Positions 1-12,137 of a stretch of 64,000 nt of DNA are shown here, piece after piece. Position 1 is the stretch's first letter, and every line of letters starts with the position of its first letter. The stretch is from Paramyrothecium sp. XJ0827. Lineage: Eukaryota > Ascomycota > Sordariomycetes > Hypocreales > Stachybotryaceae. The stretch is from assembly GCA_020881915.1 (NCBI GenBank), contig JAJFPB010000002.1, positions 3,906,001 to 3,970,000 on the forward strand. The letters are read 5' to 3'. Made by a program: the position numbers and the translations under genes. The notes beneath the pieces were generated by a model. That model did not search any database. It saw only the letters and a list, made by a program, of their open reading frames with translations, and was not told where the DNA came from.

Positions 1-3000
1 CCCAACTTTGGGGCTCAGCTGCATCAAAGAAAGTGCCGTTAACAAATGAGAGCATGAGGCTGTCGAAGTTCCTTGAATTATTCGCCATAGTTCTTGGGCT
101 TCCAGGGCTGCTGATGCATGATGTGGTGTCCCGATCACAACAAGTTTATGCATCGCTTGTCATGTACGAACCCGCAGAGAGCGCCGGGCTTTCTTTAGGG
201 GAAGGAATCATCGGGACAACTGTGACGTCGAGATACCACCGAAACACACACAGACACGACGATTGTCGTAAGACACGCAGTCGTTCTTGATGTCATTGCA
301 CTGCGGAGACGAAAGCATTGCATGGAAAGACCACATGTAAGGCGGTGGCTGGGTTGGCTTGTCTGGGTTCGTTACCATCGAGACAGCATTGACTTAGCTG
401 CGTCTGTCTTTGCATACAGGAGAAGAGGCAATACCGCCTGTGCAATCACTCTTGTACACATGTAGACAATGCAATCGCGGACCCAGATTGCACTCCATGA
501 CGAGCTTTCTCCGACGCATTGTAACAGCCCTTGCTCAATATCAACCATGGCCGGTGGTTGGTCCAGCAACAGCAACAGCGTGCAGCGCAGCGAGACGACC
601 CGCTGCCGGCTTGACAAGGTGCGACTGCAGCGGAGGCCCGTATCAGTCCCGCAGGACGTCTTGGCTCTGCTGCGTCTCTTGAACACATTGTTTGAAAATG
701 GCATTATCCGACAGATGGCCAGCCAGCCAGCCAGCCATGTAAGTGGAGATGCAGCTCCGTTGGCACGGGCAACTTGCTCACCGCCAGAGGCACGAGCAAC
801 GCCGGTCCCGCTCCTGCAACCACTAGTTCGTGTAGACGCGATCGGGATTGTGTATGCGTACTTTTGCCGGGGACCCTTTAGCCTCACTCAGCTCGAGTCG
901 AAAAGAGACTGGTGTCGCTGCGCCTGGAGCTCCATCGGCTTGTCGAGCTCGTGACCAAGCGGCAGCCCCAAGCTCCCGTGGAAAAGGAGAGCCCCCTCTC
1001 TCTGCATGAACGGCGCCCATCGCAAGCGGTACCAGAGCTCCGCCGGGCCCTGCCCAGACGCGCGAAGGAAGCGGAGGGGCAGCTGCTTGTCTGTGGCCAT
1101 CTGCAAGGTCCACCCTTTGCCCCGCGTTTAGCGCCAATCGATCACTGGGTTGCCCCCAAGGGACGGCTTCCACAGGCGCAAGGGGCAGACGCGGATCAAG
1201 GGCATTCAGTGGTACTGACACTGACAGGCCACGGCAGCGGGGGAGAAATTCCCCGAACCATCCCATCAGGCTGAGCACCGCTGCTGTCCAGGAGAGGGAG
1301 GTGGCTCTCGGCCCCCGTGTCGTCCCTCTGATAAAGAAACCACTGGGTCGTAGGAACCCGTGTCCATCTTACATGGTTCGGTCCTGCGAGAGCAAGGGCG
1401 TCTGCAGATTCTGAGGCATCCGGGGCGGCAGACAATGTAAGTGAGATAGAGGCCTGCATCAAACAACCGGCAAGGAATCCCCTCACAAGCCCCGCCGTTT
1501 CCAATTGAGCCTTGGGAGACATGCTGGACGCAGGATTGTGAGAGGTAGAGTGATCAGTCAAAGTGCACTATTGCCTAGCCGGCCGTGGCACTGGCGATCG
1601 TGCTTGATATTGCACTTTCGGCCGGCGCTGGTAAGTCCCCTTCCAATGAGGGGAGCGAAATATCCGCCAACGAAAGACGAGAGAAACCCGAGCGCACCAC
1701 CGCTGCAGAGGCTCCGGGCCTAATGGTTTGGTTGAAGCGGCTTCCTTGACGTGGGACCAGTGTCTGCTGACGAACCACGTGGGTGGTAGTACGGTCGAAG
1801 GTGATGGATGGCATGAGCTGGATGGCTTGACAGGGTACTGAAGACATTTACTGCCTCAGAGACAATTTCTACGGGACGGTCAGATTTCACGCCAATCTAG
1901 CACATCCAAACAAGTGGGATGGTGGCAGCCGCGGCAAATGTGGATGCGCGGTGTGGTGGAAGAGGAAGTCATCTGCATCCGAAACGGATGGATGTGAACG
2001 CTGCATCTGACCTTTTCTCGAGATTTTGCACCTGGCCGAGATGCGGTTTCGGCACCGATGACGAGGATCGACGGCCCATCACCTGCTCCTGTTCAATTCG
2101 AAGCTCTGGGATTTCCAGAAAAGCCTGCTTCTCAAACATCGCGTCCGTCCTTTCTCAGTACGGTAAAGAGCCATGTGCGAGGCAGCGACAAGGGATGGGA
2201 CGCTGTACTGTAGATCTCCCAGCTAAGCTCGCCTGCTAGCGGCGCTGCCACCAACTTGGCGTTGAAACGGTCCCGCGCGGCCGTCGCGTCTTTTCCGTCT
2301 CAACCGTTGCTGCTTGCTCATACCGACTTTGCGCCCGGCCGGGATATCCCAAGTAAATACGGACAGGAAAAGGCGCCGTCGCGCTGGGGCTCCCACGAAC
2401 CCGCCCGACGGTACCCAGCTGATCTTCCGTACCGGCGTGCCCCTTGGACCGATCAGACACAAAAGCCGCTGTCGCTGCGCATCTGGCAAGCCGCAAAGAC
2501 GATTTCGATCCGATCTCGTCACGAGCTAGGGGAAAAGAGGGTAACAGTGCCCATCCCCCAGGCTGGCTGGAAGGCCCGGCACGTATCCATCGAAAATGGA
2601 GACCCTTTCTTTTCTGGCTCGACCTTTTTTCCTCTTACTGACCGCCACCGCGCCCAAGCTTTCCCTCCCCAAAAGCCAAAACGCCCGTTTCGACTCTTTT
2701 CTGTCCCCCACATCTGCAGGACGCAGAAAGCGGCCCCGGCGCCGTCCACTCACAGCGTCGTGGCTCGGCTTTTCCACGCGGCTTGACTGGCTGTCGACGC
2801 ACCGCAATTGTGATTCGCCCACGGCCGGAGGACGGCAGACCATTGGCGTCGAGCCATTCGCACCTCTCTGCCCATTCTCCCCCACCCCGAACTCTGGGGC
2901 TTCGTCTCACCTGATGGATAGTGTAATGCCAATCACTTCTGAGCTGCTCTGTGGTTGCTCGAAAATCTCCCGGGCCTCGCCGTTGGCTGCGTCTTCCCCG

Positions 3001-4450
3001 TGTAAGACCGTCCTGTCTGACAAAGTGATCTCCAGCTTACCAACGACAGCTGCCGCAGGCCATTCCTCGCCAACGCCATTCCCTCTTCGGCTGCCCTCCC
3101 CCCCACACCAGGCTCGACATCCCATCCTCGTCCAGCAGCGTCGGTGCCGGCAATGGAGGGGTGATGGGTTGATGGGTGCTGCGACCGCACCGATTGATAG
3201 GCTTTCCTACACCCCTAGTGGTGTCATGCAGCCCTCCTGGTTGGGTGACCTTGGGGCCTGGCGAATCGAAACCAATGCGAGCTGCTGCTGCAGGTCCATC
3301 AGCAAGCGGAGTCCACACAAGCTTAGCCAAGTTGCGCTCGGCGATATGATCCCAGTCTGATCACCACGGCCACCACGGGTCTGGAGGAAACTATCGGCGG
3401 CTGACCCGTTTTCCCACGCAGAGGAAGGAAGCCGTGGGATTCCCATCTCCCCCCCTGTGCAACTCTATCTGATATTCGCCCATGATTTGCCCATGTATCG
3501 CTGTAGCTCTCCCGGCGGCGGCGGCAGCGACGGCGGGGCGCAAAACACCTCAGACCACTGCCCGCGGGGCTGTCAGTCAGCCTGAGCTGGCTGAGACGTT
3601 TCCGGGGCGGATGAGGCACAGCCAACCCGGGTGTCGTTGATGTGTCGTTGATGCGGGTTCTCGAACCGATGCCGGCAAGTGCCTGAGACAGGTTCTCAAC
3701 CGCATCGAGGTACGTAAGTGAGGCAGCAGCATACGGAAAGCATGTCTTCGTCGCGTGGCCAATGGACGACAGCCTCGTCTATCATTTGGAGTACAAGGAC
3801 CGGCTGCCGCGAATCAAATTGATTGTGATGGGACGTGGAGGGTGGACCAGAAGGTGACTGCACAAGTTGCAGCCAGCGCAACGTGCCATAGTCGTTATAG
3901 GGGCAATAGTCCTCCCCCCCCTCCCATCCTATGCATTGTGATAGTTCCCTTTCGGGAGCGCGAGGCCAAGGTAGAGCCAGGAGGACCCAACGGCAGCAGC
4001 AGGAGTCCTAGGCTAAGGCACGTAGACGAGCTGAGTGGGAGGCCATCCGAGTGGAAGAGACAGGAGGAAGAGGGGCGGATGCCGGACGCATGGTGCAGGC
4101 GCGAGTATGGAGAGTATACGGACTGCCATCTCTCCCGTGACAGGCTCAGACGAGTGGTCAAAGTTGCTTGGCTTGCCTTAGCTGGCGTGCGTCTTTACTT
4201 AATGGTGGAAGAGGCAGATGGCCCCCTCCACCCTGTCCGGTTTCTCAGCAGACCAGCGATCCCTCTCCAGGAGTATCGCGTCTTGCGCGGGAAATCGACT
4301 GCACTTCCCATCATCAAATCCCGGCGAGCAAGAGGAACCTCCCTCAGAGTGGTCCCGGCCCGGCGAAAGAGGGACTTGTCGACCTCGTCTCGTGATCTCG
4401 GTGACATCTTTTCTTCCCCAAGCCTTGGTACCTTAGCCTTCTCGATTATC
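1..4450. other. Long non-coding stretch at the window edge
   Basis: No convincing protein gene was found. Open frames here are short, overlap on both strands, mostly lack ATG starts and look like by-products of GC-rich sequence. A (CCAG)n microrepeat lies at 717-737. Stretches near 2.6-3.1 kb and 4.0-4.4 kb are C/T-rich. The best protein-like frame, on the minus strand near 1522-1196, has no supported splice structure. A long non-coding transcript or a distant promoter for the J-domain gene is possible, but nothing in the sequence proves it. Confidence 0.5.
717..737. repeat. (CCAG)n microrepeat
   Basis: Five tandem CCAG/GCCA units in otherwise non-coding DNA. Confidence 0.7.
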
Positions 4451-6839
4451 CACCTCGTTCTTCTCCCCATTCTTTTTTCCCCTTCACGCCCTGCGTCGCC
4501 CTGGCCCGAAACAATTCCACTTCCAACCCTTTCTTAGCCTGCGTTTTTTTGTTCTTCGCATCACGTTCTGTTTCGGCGCAAAGTGGAGAGAGGACACTCG
4601 AGATATAAGTGACTGGACGGCTACCTTAGCTCGGCGCCCAACCCCAAGGACAGCCTCACGAAAGTTGGTTGCCCGTTAGCTCCACCGCCTAATCTCATGG
4701 GCATCGCTATCGCGATCACCACCTCCTGAATCGTTCGTTGCCCTGTGTGGACGAACTCTGCACGGGACGCCCGGATTGGATCTTATACGTACGCGATCCA
4801 GCAGGCATTGGATCGAATTCTTTCTTCTATTCTACCATTCGCCCTTTTTGGTACCCATCGCCCCTTCAAAACCATTTATTAATCATCGTGGCCTTTTTTT
4901 TTTGCCGGCCCCTGCAAACGATACGAGTTTGGGTCTTCACTGGCCTGGACCACTGGATATACTGACTCTGGCCTTGTCCCGGTCGCCGGTCCCTGGAACG
5001 ACTAAAAACCCGCCCAGCTGGAACTATCGCTTCAAGCTCAGCGTGCCAGGCCCGTGGTTTAAGAATCGCCACCGCTAAACAAGCCGAGGGACGCTTGACG
5101 GGAGCGAAAAAAAATTAGAGACCCAGCCACAAAAGCGGCAACTAGTTGCTTTGCTTTGCCAGCATCTGATAATCTCGTCTGCTCGACTGATTATCTCTCG
5201 GTGCTGCGGACTTTGACTGACCTGGGGGACTCGCGCACTCTTCGCTTCGCTTCCGCTGGCTTCTCCGACCCGAACCTGACCGATTTTTGCGGGTTCGCTT
5301 GCAGCCCTGTTAACCCCGGGGCCAGCGTCATTCGTTCGGTCTTTGGTCAGCTACGAGATACCGTGGCTTTGTCTATCGGTACCTCCGCGCGCACCCGTTC
5401 TCCGCCCAGCTACGCCGTACCCGCTCGCGCGCGCCTTGTCGCCTGGGCTTCTTCGGACCACCACGCCACGTTACACATTACACACACAGGCTCACCCACC
5501 CCCAACACAGCCCCCCCTTCCCTGGAAAACCAAGGTTACTTCTAGCCCAGCCCCCCCTTTCCCCCTGGAACGGGTACCTGTTACTGGACCTTTTCTGGCG
5601 CACCCGACGACTGAGTGTGACTAAGAGGGCCAAAGTACCCCCGTACCATTTGTCAGAGGACAAAGCCGGCATTTTCTTGCTCACATCACCTCACCCGTGG
5701 TAATCGACACTCATCCCACACTGGAGCAAGACAAGGGGTGGCTCATATTGAATCGGAACAGACGCTGGTTTCGCCTGTTTTCCTGATTCCATCGTCCCCC
5801 GTGCCCTTATTAATCCTTTTGCCGACGTCAGTCACGTTCCCAACGTCGCCCTGTCCGAACCATCAACAGGCCTCCGGACATTAAAGGCGACACAAGGACC
5901 ACGGCAACCAAGAACCCCTAGTGTTTTAATTCCTTTTGGGAGGCGTTGCACAAAACCATCCACCAAGAGCAACGTGCCATTATTCACGCAAGGGTCACGA
6001 TCGCGGTCGCTCAAACTCCACTGAACGTGCGCCCACCCATCCCACCACACCCCCATCCTTTGGTCAGAGCCAGTGCTTTACTGGACGCTTGCCAACCCCG
6101 TCGCCGCCGTCGCCGCCGCTGTCGTCGTCGTCGACAGAAACAACCATCCCCCCCGGTCGCTGGGCCCCCCCCCTGTGGTGTCCCTACAGCTCCTGAAAAG
6201 GCCAAGCGTTCGGCCAGGCGACTCCACTCTCCACTCCCTCTCTTCAGCAAGGAAAGGCCAGAAGCGTCCCCAAGGACCCTGTCGCCCAGCTTGCCCACTG
6301 AGCAGCGACCCACCCTCCCCTCCTTACCTGGCTTCTGATCGACCGCTCCCAGCGCAGGACGAATCAGGGCCTCGAACCCACCCCAGGAACCCGTGACCTC
6401 ATCACTGGCTGTCCTCAAGAGTACTATCAGTGCCACTTCTGCACCCAACCTGGTCTGCTCCGGCTTGTCTCAGCAACCCAGCAACAACAACAACACCTAC
6501 AACCAACGCTCTTAAGCTTGGGACTACGGCAATCCCGTTCTTTGGATTGCCTCGTGCTGTCCTTCCGCCGTGTTTGCAATTTGCAAACACCAGACATTAC
6601 TTCCCTCGTCCCTCTTTTAGAGCATTTTCAAGTTGCGGTCGAGCCGGCTAGGTCCTGCTAGCGTCTGTTTCTCGCCTTACACCGTCTGGCACCAGAACCA
6701 GCGCAGAGCCTAACCACCGCTCTGTGCAACCACCCCAACCTTCCATCCGCTCGATGGGAATTGAGTCCTGTTTGCTTTGAGCTTACAGGTTCACACGGCA
6801 CCGACCTCGTCACGGTGCCGACCATTCTGATTATTCACC
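4450..6839 (+). promoter_or_regulatory. Pyrimidine-rich promoter and probable long 5' leader of the J-domain gene
   Basis: The strand coding for the downstream J-domain gene is rich in C and T runs from about 4.45 kb up to its ATG. This is typical of filamentous-fungal promoters and leaders. A TATA-like run (gatataag) sits near 4600 and several short upstream frames follow. A (GCC/GTC)n microsatellite lies at 6100-6134. Where transcription starts cannot be read, so the leader could be anywhere from a few hundred bases to over 2 kb. Introns in the leader are possible but none was fixed. Confidence 0.4.
6100..6134. repeat. GCC/GTC microsatellite in the J-gene leader
   Basis: An imperfect trinucleotide run (gtcgccgccgtc... 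then gtcgtcgtcg) about 700 bp upstream of the J-domain start. In an RNA leader it could fold into a GC-rich hairpin region. Confidence 0.6.
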
Positions 6840-8684
6840 ATGTCTTCACTACCTCCCGATCCCTACAAGATTCTCGGCGTCGCCAAAGACGCGCAGACGG
6901 CCGAAATCCGATCCGCCCACCGCAAACTGGTCCTCAAGTGCCACCCCGATAAGGTTCAAGATCCTGCCCTCAAGGCACAGAAGCAGGATGAGTTCCAGAA
7001 GGTGCAGCAGGCCTACGAGCTGCTGAGCGACGAAAAGGAGCGCCAAAAATACGACGACCAAGTCAAGCTGGCCGAGCTGCGACGCCAGATGCAAAATCGA
7101 GCCAACACCACCGCTCCTCGCTCATCGCCCAAATACGCCGGCGAGTATGAGATTCGCACAGCAGAGCCCCGATCGTCATCCTACAAGTCCGCTGCCTCGT
7201 CGCCGACGACGGCTGGACGCGTCTACTCTACCTACTCGAAGTCGTGGGATGAGGAATCGTCCCGCGGCCCTCGCATCTTCGAGGCAGAGCTTCGGGCTCG
7301 GCGCGAGAGGGAGGGTAGCTACGCATCCGAGAAGCCGCCGAAACGTGACGTGGAAAGGGAAAGAGAGCGGGAACGAGAGCGAGATCGAGAGAGGGAGTAC
7401 CGCGAGAGAGAGAGAGAGCGGGAACGGGAAAGAGAACTACGCGAGCTCCAAAAGGAGCGTGAGCGTGAAAAAGAACGGGAGCGTGAGATGCGAGAGCGCG
7501 AACGCAGAAAGCGTGAGAAGGCCGAGGAGGCGGCTCGACGAGCGGAGAAGGAGGCTAAGGAGGCCCGCCGGGCTGAGAAGAAGCGGGCCGAGAAGATACG
7601 GGACAAGGAGATCAAGCGGGAGTCGGAGGACAAGAAGAGGGACAGGAAGCCCTATATTGAGACGTACGACGACGAAGCCCCCGTGCCCAAGTCGGATAAG
7701 AAAAAGTCCAGCAGCAGCAAGAAGCACGACGAGAAGCGAGAACGCTCATCTCATCGGGAAGAGGTCCTCCCCGACCCTGTTCCGCCTATGCCTCAGTACA
7801 ATCCTCACCTGGACTTTGCGGCGTCTTACATTGAGGCTTCGCGAGCCAAGGCAGGCTTGCAACGCTCGGCCACGTACCACGTCCGAACCAAGCCACCCGC
7901 CGTCCCGACTCCTCCGCCCGTCGCTGGACAGACCTCGCCGTTCGCCACACCTGACGACGAGGAGATTCGGCGGTCGTCTGCCGCCCGGGTACGTCGCGGC
8001 TCTTCCGATACCGTAGGCTCCGCCAGAGTCAGGTCTCACAAGAAGTCGTCGCGGGAGACGCTCGACGACCACCCCGTCGTTATGGATTCGTCACCTCGCC
8101 ACCCGCCATCGTTCCCCAAGTCGGCAACCACCACCCCTGCCATGGCCAGCTCGCCCCCACGCCAGGATCTCCCACGCACCAACACGATGCCGATTGACCC
8201 GTCGTACACACGACCCGTTCCCAGCATCTCGAGAGCGCAAACCTTCAGCGCCTACGGAGAGGGCAACTCTCCGCGCGGTCGCAGCAGGTCTCGATTGCAG
8301 CCACAGATTGACGAAGAGCTGGAATCCGAGGACGAGTACGAGCCTCGCCACAAGCACCGCAGTAGTCGGAAGACGCGGTCGCCCGCCCAGGCCGAGAATG
8401 TCCGCCGTTACCACGTGGACAACGGACGCACCAAGACGGCGTATTCACGTCAGGTGGACCCCGAGAGGGAGTCATACTCTTACTATCCCGACACCAGGGG
8501 CATCCGTGTCGTCGAGTCACGACCCTCGATGTCGCGGGAGGGCAGCTACTCCCACTCCCACTCTACCAGCACGGCCAAGCCTTTCAAGGTCAAGACATCA
8601 AAGAGCTACGGCGAGGACGACGTGCAATACTCGTATTACCCCGAGACTACGTACCGCGGGGAGTACCAGCAGGCGTATGCTTGA
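6840..8684 (+). CDS. J-domain (DnaJ/Hsp40 type) co-chaperone with a long Arg/Glu helix
   Basis: A single-exon frame of 614 residues starts at ATG 6840. An N-terminal J domain spans about residues 7-72, with the Hsp70-stimulating HPD triad at 35-37. There is no Gly/Phe region, zinc-finger cysteine region or canonical client-binding domain, so it is a class C (type III) J protein. Residues about 160-280 are an almost uninterrupted run of alternating Arg, Glu and Lys, expected to form a coiled coil or stable single helix. The C-terminal half is Ser/Pro/Arg-rich and looks disordered. The J domain would recruit Hsp70; the charged arm may tether it to RNA, spliceosomal or nuclear partners, but that is inferred from composition only. 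Coding is certain and the cellular role is unknown. Confidence 0.9.
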   Translation: MSSLPPDPYKILGVAKDAQTAEIRSAHRKLVLKCHPDKVQDPALKAQKQDEFQKVQQAYELLSDEKERQKYDDQVKLAELRRQMQNRANTTAPRSSPKYAGEYEIRTAEPRSSSYKSAASSPTTAGRVYSTYSKSWDEESSRGPRIFEAELRARREREGSYASEKPPKRDVERERERERERDREREYRERERERERERELRELQKEREREKEREREMRERERRKREKAEEAARRAEKEAKEARRAEKKRAEKIRDKEIKRESEDKKRDRKPYIETYDDEAPVPKSDKKKSSSSKKHDEKRERSSHREEVLPDPVPPMPQYNPHLDFAASYIEASRAKAGLQRSATYHVRTKPPAVPTPPPVAGQTSPFATPDDEEIRRSSAARVRRGSSDTVGSARVRSHKKSSRETLDDHPVVMDSSPRHPPSFPKSATTTPAMASSPPRQDLPRTNTMPIDPSYTRPVPSISRAQTFSAYGEGNSPRGRSRSRLQPQIDEELESEDEYEPRHKHRSSRKTRSPAQAENVRRYHVDNGRTKTAYSRQVDPERESYSYYPDTRGIRVVESRPSMSREGSYSHSHSTSTAKPFKVKTSKSYGEDDVQYSYYPETTYRGEYQQAYA

Positions 8685-10221
8685 TTGCGTTGTTTTATAT
8701 ACAACCACTGTTTTCATCATTGGTCGGGCGTTTCACTCCTATTTAGGACTTCAGCGCCACCGGGTTTGGTGGCCTGATGATGTTTTCTGTTGATGCTTTC
8801 ATCTCTTTGCTTTTTTTTGCCCTTTCGCTTCAGCTCTTGGTTTCACACATGACCAGAAAGAAGATGTCTTAACGAAATTTGGATTTTTGACACGGGGCGC
8901 GCGACGACCCCCCGTGAGGTGTTGGACACATGGCGTGCATCTGGGAGATTGCTTTACTGCTGATTTTGCATACTGGCTGAGAAGGTTGACTTGGTTCTTC
9001 GGGGACAAGACCGACTGTGTGAGGGCGTGCGGCTCCGCGACCTGGCCTGGCCAGGGACGTTGGGGCGGTTGCCTCATCAGCCAAGCCTGGGTTCTCGCAC
9101 TCATTGTACACTGGCTTGGGATTGGGGAGTACACTGCATGCATGCCTACCGTGGAAACGGAGGGGCTTGTTGTTTTTTTCTTTCTGTTTTTGCCGTCCGT
9201 GACCCCCGAGTTTCGGTGGGAGAGGCGTTTGGCAGCGTAGATGCTGCCTGGAAGGGAAATACCACACTCGTTTAAGCCTTGCATCGGTAGACGAATGAGC
9301 AGCTGGGGGTTTGACCGAATGGGGTTCTAGTGGTTGAGGGTCTATCATCTATCTAGGTATCTGGTCTTTTTTGGACACTTGAATGGCAACAGAGACGCTT
9401 TCCAAGTCACATTCATCATCTTCGTTGCCATGAGTCGATTTGTGCTAGTGCCGTGTGAATCATACCCGCCCGCGTGGCTGAGCAGCGAGGATTCGCAATC
9501 CCCGATGCAGAAGCGATAGAAAAATGCACTCATAACAAGACCGAGAATCACGGTAAGCAATAGTGCACATCATGCAGCAGCACTCGCGTGCAGATCCGCG
9601 GGCTGACTCAGAAGGGGGGATACGGGGCGCGCCGTGGGGCAGCGGGCCGCGGCCGGGGGGCGAGATGGGGGGCTCCGCTGTGCAAAAGAAGCAAATAAGC
9701 AAATAAGCGGCAGCAGTAGCCGACCTGAGACATATTGGGGGCGCCCCCGGAAGAGCGCAATCCTTCTTCTCGAGCGACGATGATCTTTTTGCTTTTTCCG
9801 GGGCGAGGCTTGTCTCGGTCTCCCGTGGGGTTGGGGGGATCGTGGGTAGGTGAGGCTTGGAGAGGCGTGGCTGTGGCTTGGCGACGGTCAAGCCTATGTA
9901 TAGGAGCTGCGGGCCGTTTTTGTTGCACAGATCTGATCTGACGGGGGTGGGGGCCCTTCTAGAACAGGCGTCTTATGAGATGCGAAAACAATGGATGGAG
10001 CGATGGGCTTACGCCGCGCGTTACGTGTTGACTACTGCAGACACGCCGGGAATATGTGGTTACACTAGGCAAACGTGGTTATCAAGTCTCCTTGTGATGA
10101 GAGAACTTGCGGGGTATCATTGTATTGCTTGCTCGTGTGACCAAGTGCTATAATAGAGGATGCAAGAAATGGGCGGAAGCAAAGAAGAATAGTATACATG
10201 GTTCGAGGGATTGAGATATGT
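8685..10221. other. Intergenic region between convergent genes
   Basis: This is the shared 3' flank of the J-domain gene (+) and the C2H2/coiled-coil gene (-). It should hold both terminators. Minus-strand frames near 8.8-9.3 kb and 9.5-9.9 kb are low-complexity and lack splice support. No gene, RNA or repeat is supported. Confidence 0.5.
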
Positions 10222-11251
10222 TCATCTCCGCGGGTATTCCATAGCCGCCGATTGTCGAATCCACACGAGCCGCTCCTCAACCTCGACGAGCTGTTTCTTG
10301 AGATCCAACTCCTCGTGCAGGGTTGCGATGTACCGGCCTCGTCTCTTCATCTCGCTGGCCAAGTTCGACAAGCTCAGGCGCCTGAGGGAGCCATCGAGTC
10401 AATACCCAGCTGTCACCCCCGGATGCGAAGCACTTACCGATTCTGTGGTGCTGCCGGCTTGCGTATCGTGAAGCGATGCGGCTGATTCGCCAGCCATCGC
10501 AGAATGGACAGCCAAGGCATAGTGTTGCCTGTATATTGCATCCACTTCCGCTTGGTTCGGGAGAGGGTCAACCTGCTGGGACGGATCGTTTGGGACTCCC
10601 AGGCTGCGAGAAGGTGCGTTTCCATGTTGGCGGCTGTGTGGGCGTTGGTGGTCATCGCGAAGTGGTCGTGGAGAGCGGGCCTGCCAAGCTTCGGCTTGGT
10701 ACGGCGTTCCGAGTGCATTCGCGGTAGCCGTGGTAGCCCCGGTGAGAGACGAGGAGTCTACCTCTCTTGAGTCGTCGTCGCCCCAAACTATCACCCCGTC
10801 CTCTGGCTGCCATGGGCTATGTGGGCTCTCATTGTTTGGCAGTGGGGTGGCCGGCTGTGTCGCCTAGTCAGGAATTAACTTGCAGAGTTCTCAACGAGTT
10901 CCACTGCCTCGACCAACTGACCCTCCTCCTGTCGAACTGCTCGTACCATTTCCGTGCCGCGTGCCTCTGTGCTAAAGACAAAGCACCTCCGTTGGAGCGA
11001 CCGTCGGTGCGCCATCGCAACCCATGCCTTGAGAAATGGCTGCGACGGAGGTGGGATCGGAGGCTATTCAGGCAGCTGAACCGTACGTCTTGGGCGCATA
11101 GCAGGCCTGCCTCGTCGCGCCATCGACAGAAAACCTCCCCTGGGTAGACCCTGACTTGCGAATCGAGGATCTCGTAAGGCGGTACGTTGTGCGGACGCGC
11201 TGTGTTGGCAATGTAGGCTCGGTAACCTGCCGAGTCCTTGAAGTCTGCCAT
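10222..11251 (-). CDS. Small C2H2-like and coiled-coil protein, function unknown
   Basis: Three exons are proposed: 11251-10880, 10806-10438 and about 10344-10222, giving roughly 287 residues. The first intron is clean (phase 0, gttaat...ggcag). The second has a strong gtaagt donor, but the only in-frame acceptors are AAG at 10345-10347 or GAG at 10351-10353. That junction is unsettled. The N-terminal third has a Cys/His cluster resembling a degenerate C2H2 finger, with a Cys-x9-Cys pair and an H-x4-H pair in an Arg-rich helix. The middle is Ser/Gln/Pro-rich. The last 40 residues form a Glu/Lys/Leu coiled coil after MKRRGRYIATLHEEL. It may be a small nucleic-acid-binding or dimerising factor. 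No family was recognised. It is divergent from the CHAT gene with an 886-bp gap. Confidence 0.5.
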
Positions 11252-12137
11252 CACAGCCGCGTTGAGGTGGGTATTTCATGATACATTTCCGACCTTGCAA
11301 CAGACCAATTCATATCTAAATGGTCACGTGCTTGTCGCAGGCGCGTTTGTGTCAACTGGAAGTTGCCAACATCGCCGACATGGACTCGAGCAAGAAGGCG
11401 GGAGTGTAAACCTCGAAAGTCAAGTGTGGTCATGCGCGGCCCGGATCGTCAGGCCCCGATATCACTCCCGCCCATCCTCTTCAGCCCTGGACAGACAGAG
11501 GGAAATGCCAATTATCCCCACCTCGGCTCGTCCCACCTCCAAGCGCCGGGACGAACAAAGTCAAGCTTTCAATCCGTCCTAGCAGAGATGTGGCCTAGTC
11601 TCTCAACCTTAAGAGGACGTGTGTTGTAAATTACTGCTGCCTTTCCACTGATGGTCCTGCCTGTTTCGAGGCGAGCAAAGTGTACCGTCCACTTCCGCAT
11701 TTCGTCAAGCCAGCGATCTGATTGGCTCTCGAGGAGCTGGTGATGCCGCGCCTGACAGGGGTTCGGGGGCGACTTTTGCGACTACCGAGGGCGGTGTGTG
11801 TGGGGGAAGGAGGGACGGCTGCTGTCGATCGTAGTTAACTTCCATCTGTTCCCTTTGATTTTGAGCGCGTTATGGTCTCGACAACGACAACTCGTGAACC
11901 CGCTCAAACTTGAGCAACCCGCGAGCCTCAAACACGGCTGCAAGTGAGCCTGCAACTGCAACCTTCTCCATCCGGCTGCAGGAGGGGCTACGCAGTGCCG
12001 ATCAAGGAGAAATTGCAACCTGCAGCCTGATCTCTCCCGCTCCTGTCCTCGCCCACACACAGCACGCGACACGGCGGAGCGCAGAACATGCAGCCTCACA
12101 ACCTCCCTGACCGCTCCCACTCGTACCGCACCAGGAG
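11252..12137. promoter_or_regulatory. Divergent promoter region
   Basis: 886 bp separate the divergent starts of the C2H2-like gene (-) and the CHAT gene (+). No coding frame with ATG and splice support was found. Specific regulatory sites could not be assigned. Confidence 0.4.

Noticed and set aside
1196..1561. Minus-strand frame with a protein-like MSPKAQLETAGLVRGF start
   Set aside because: Its first codon is TTG, no partner exon is found and composition drifts; coding unproven.
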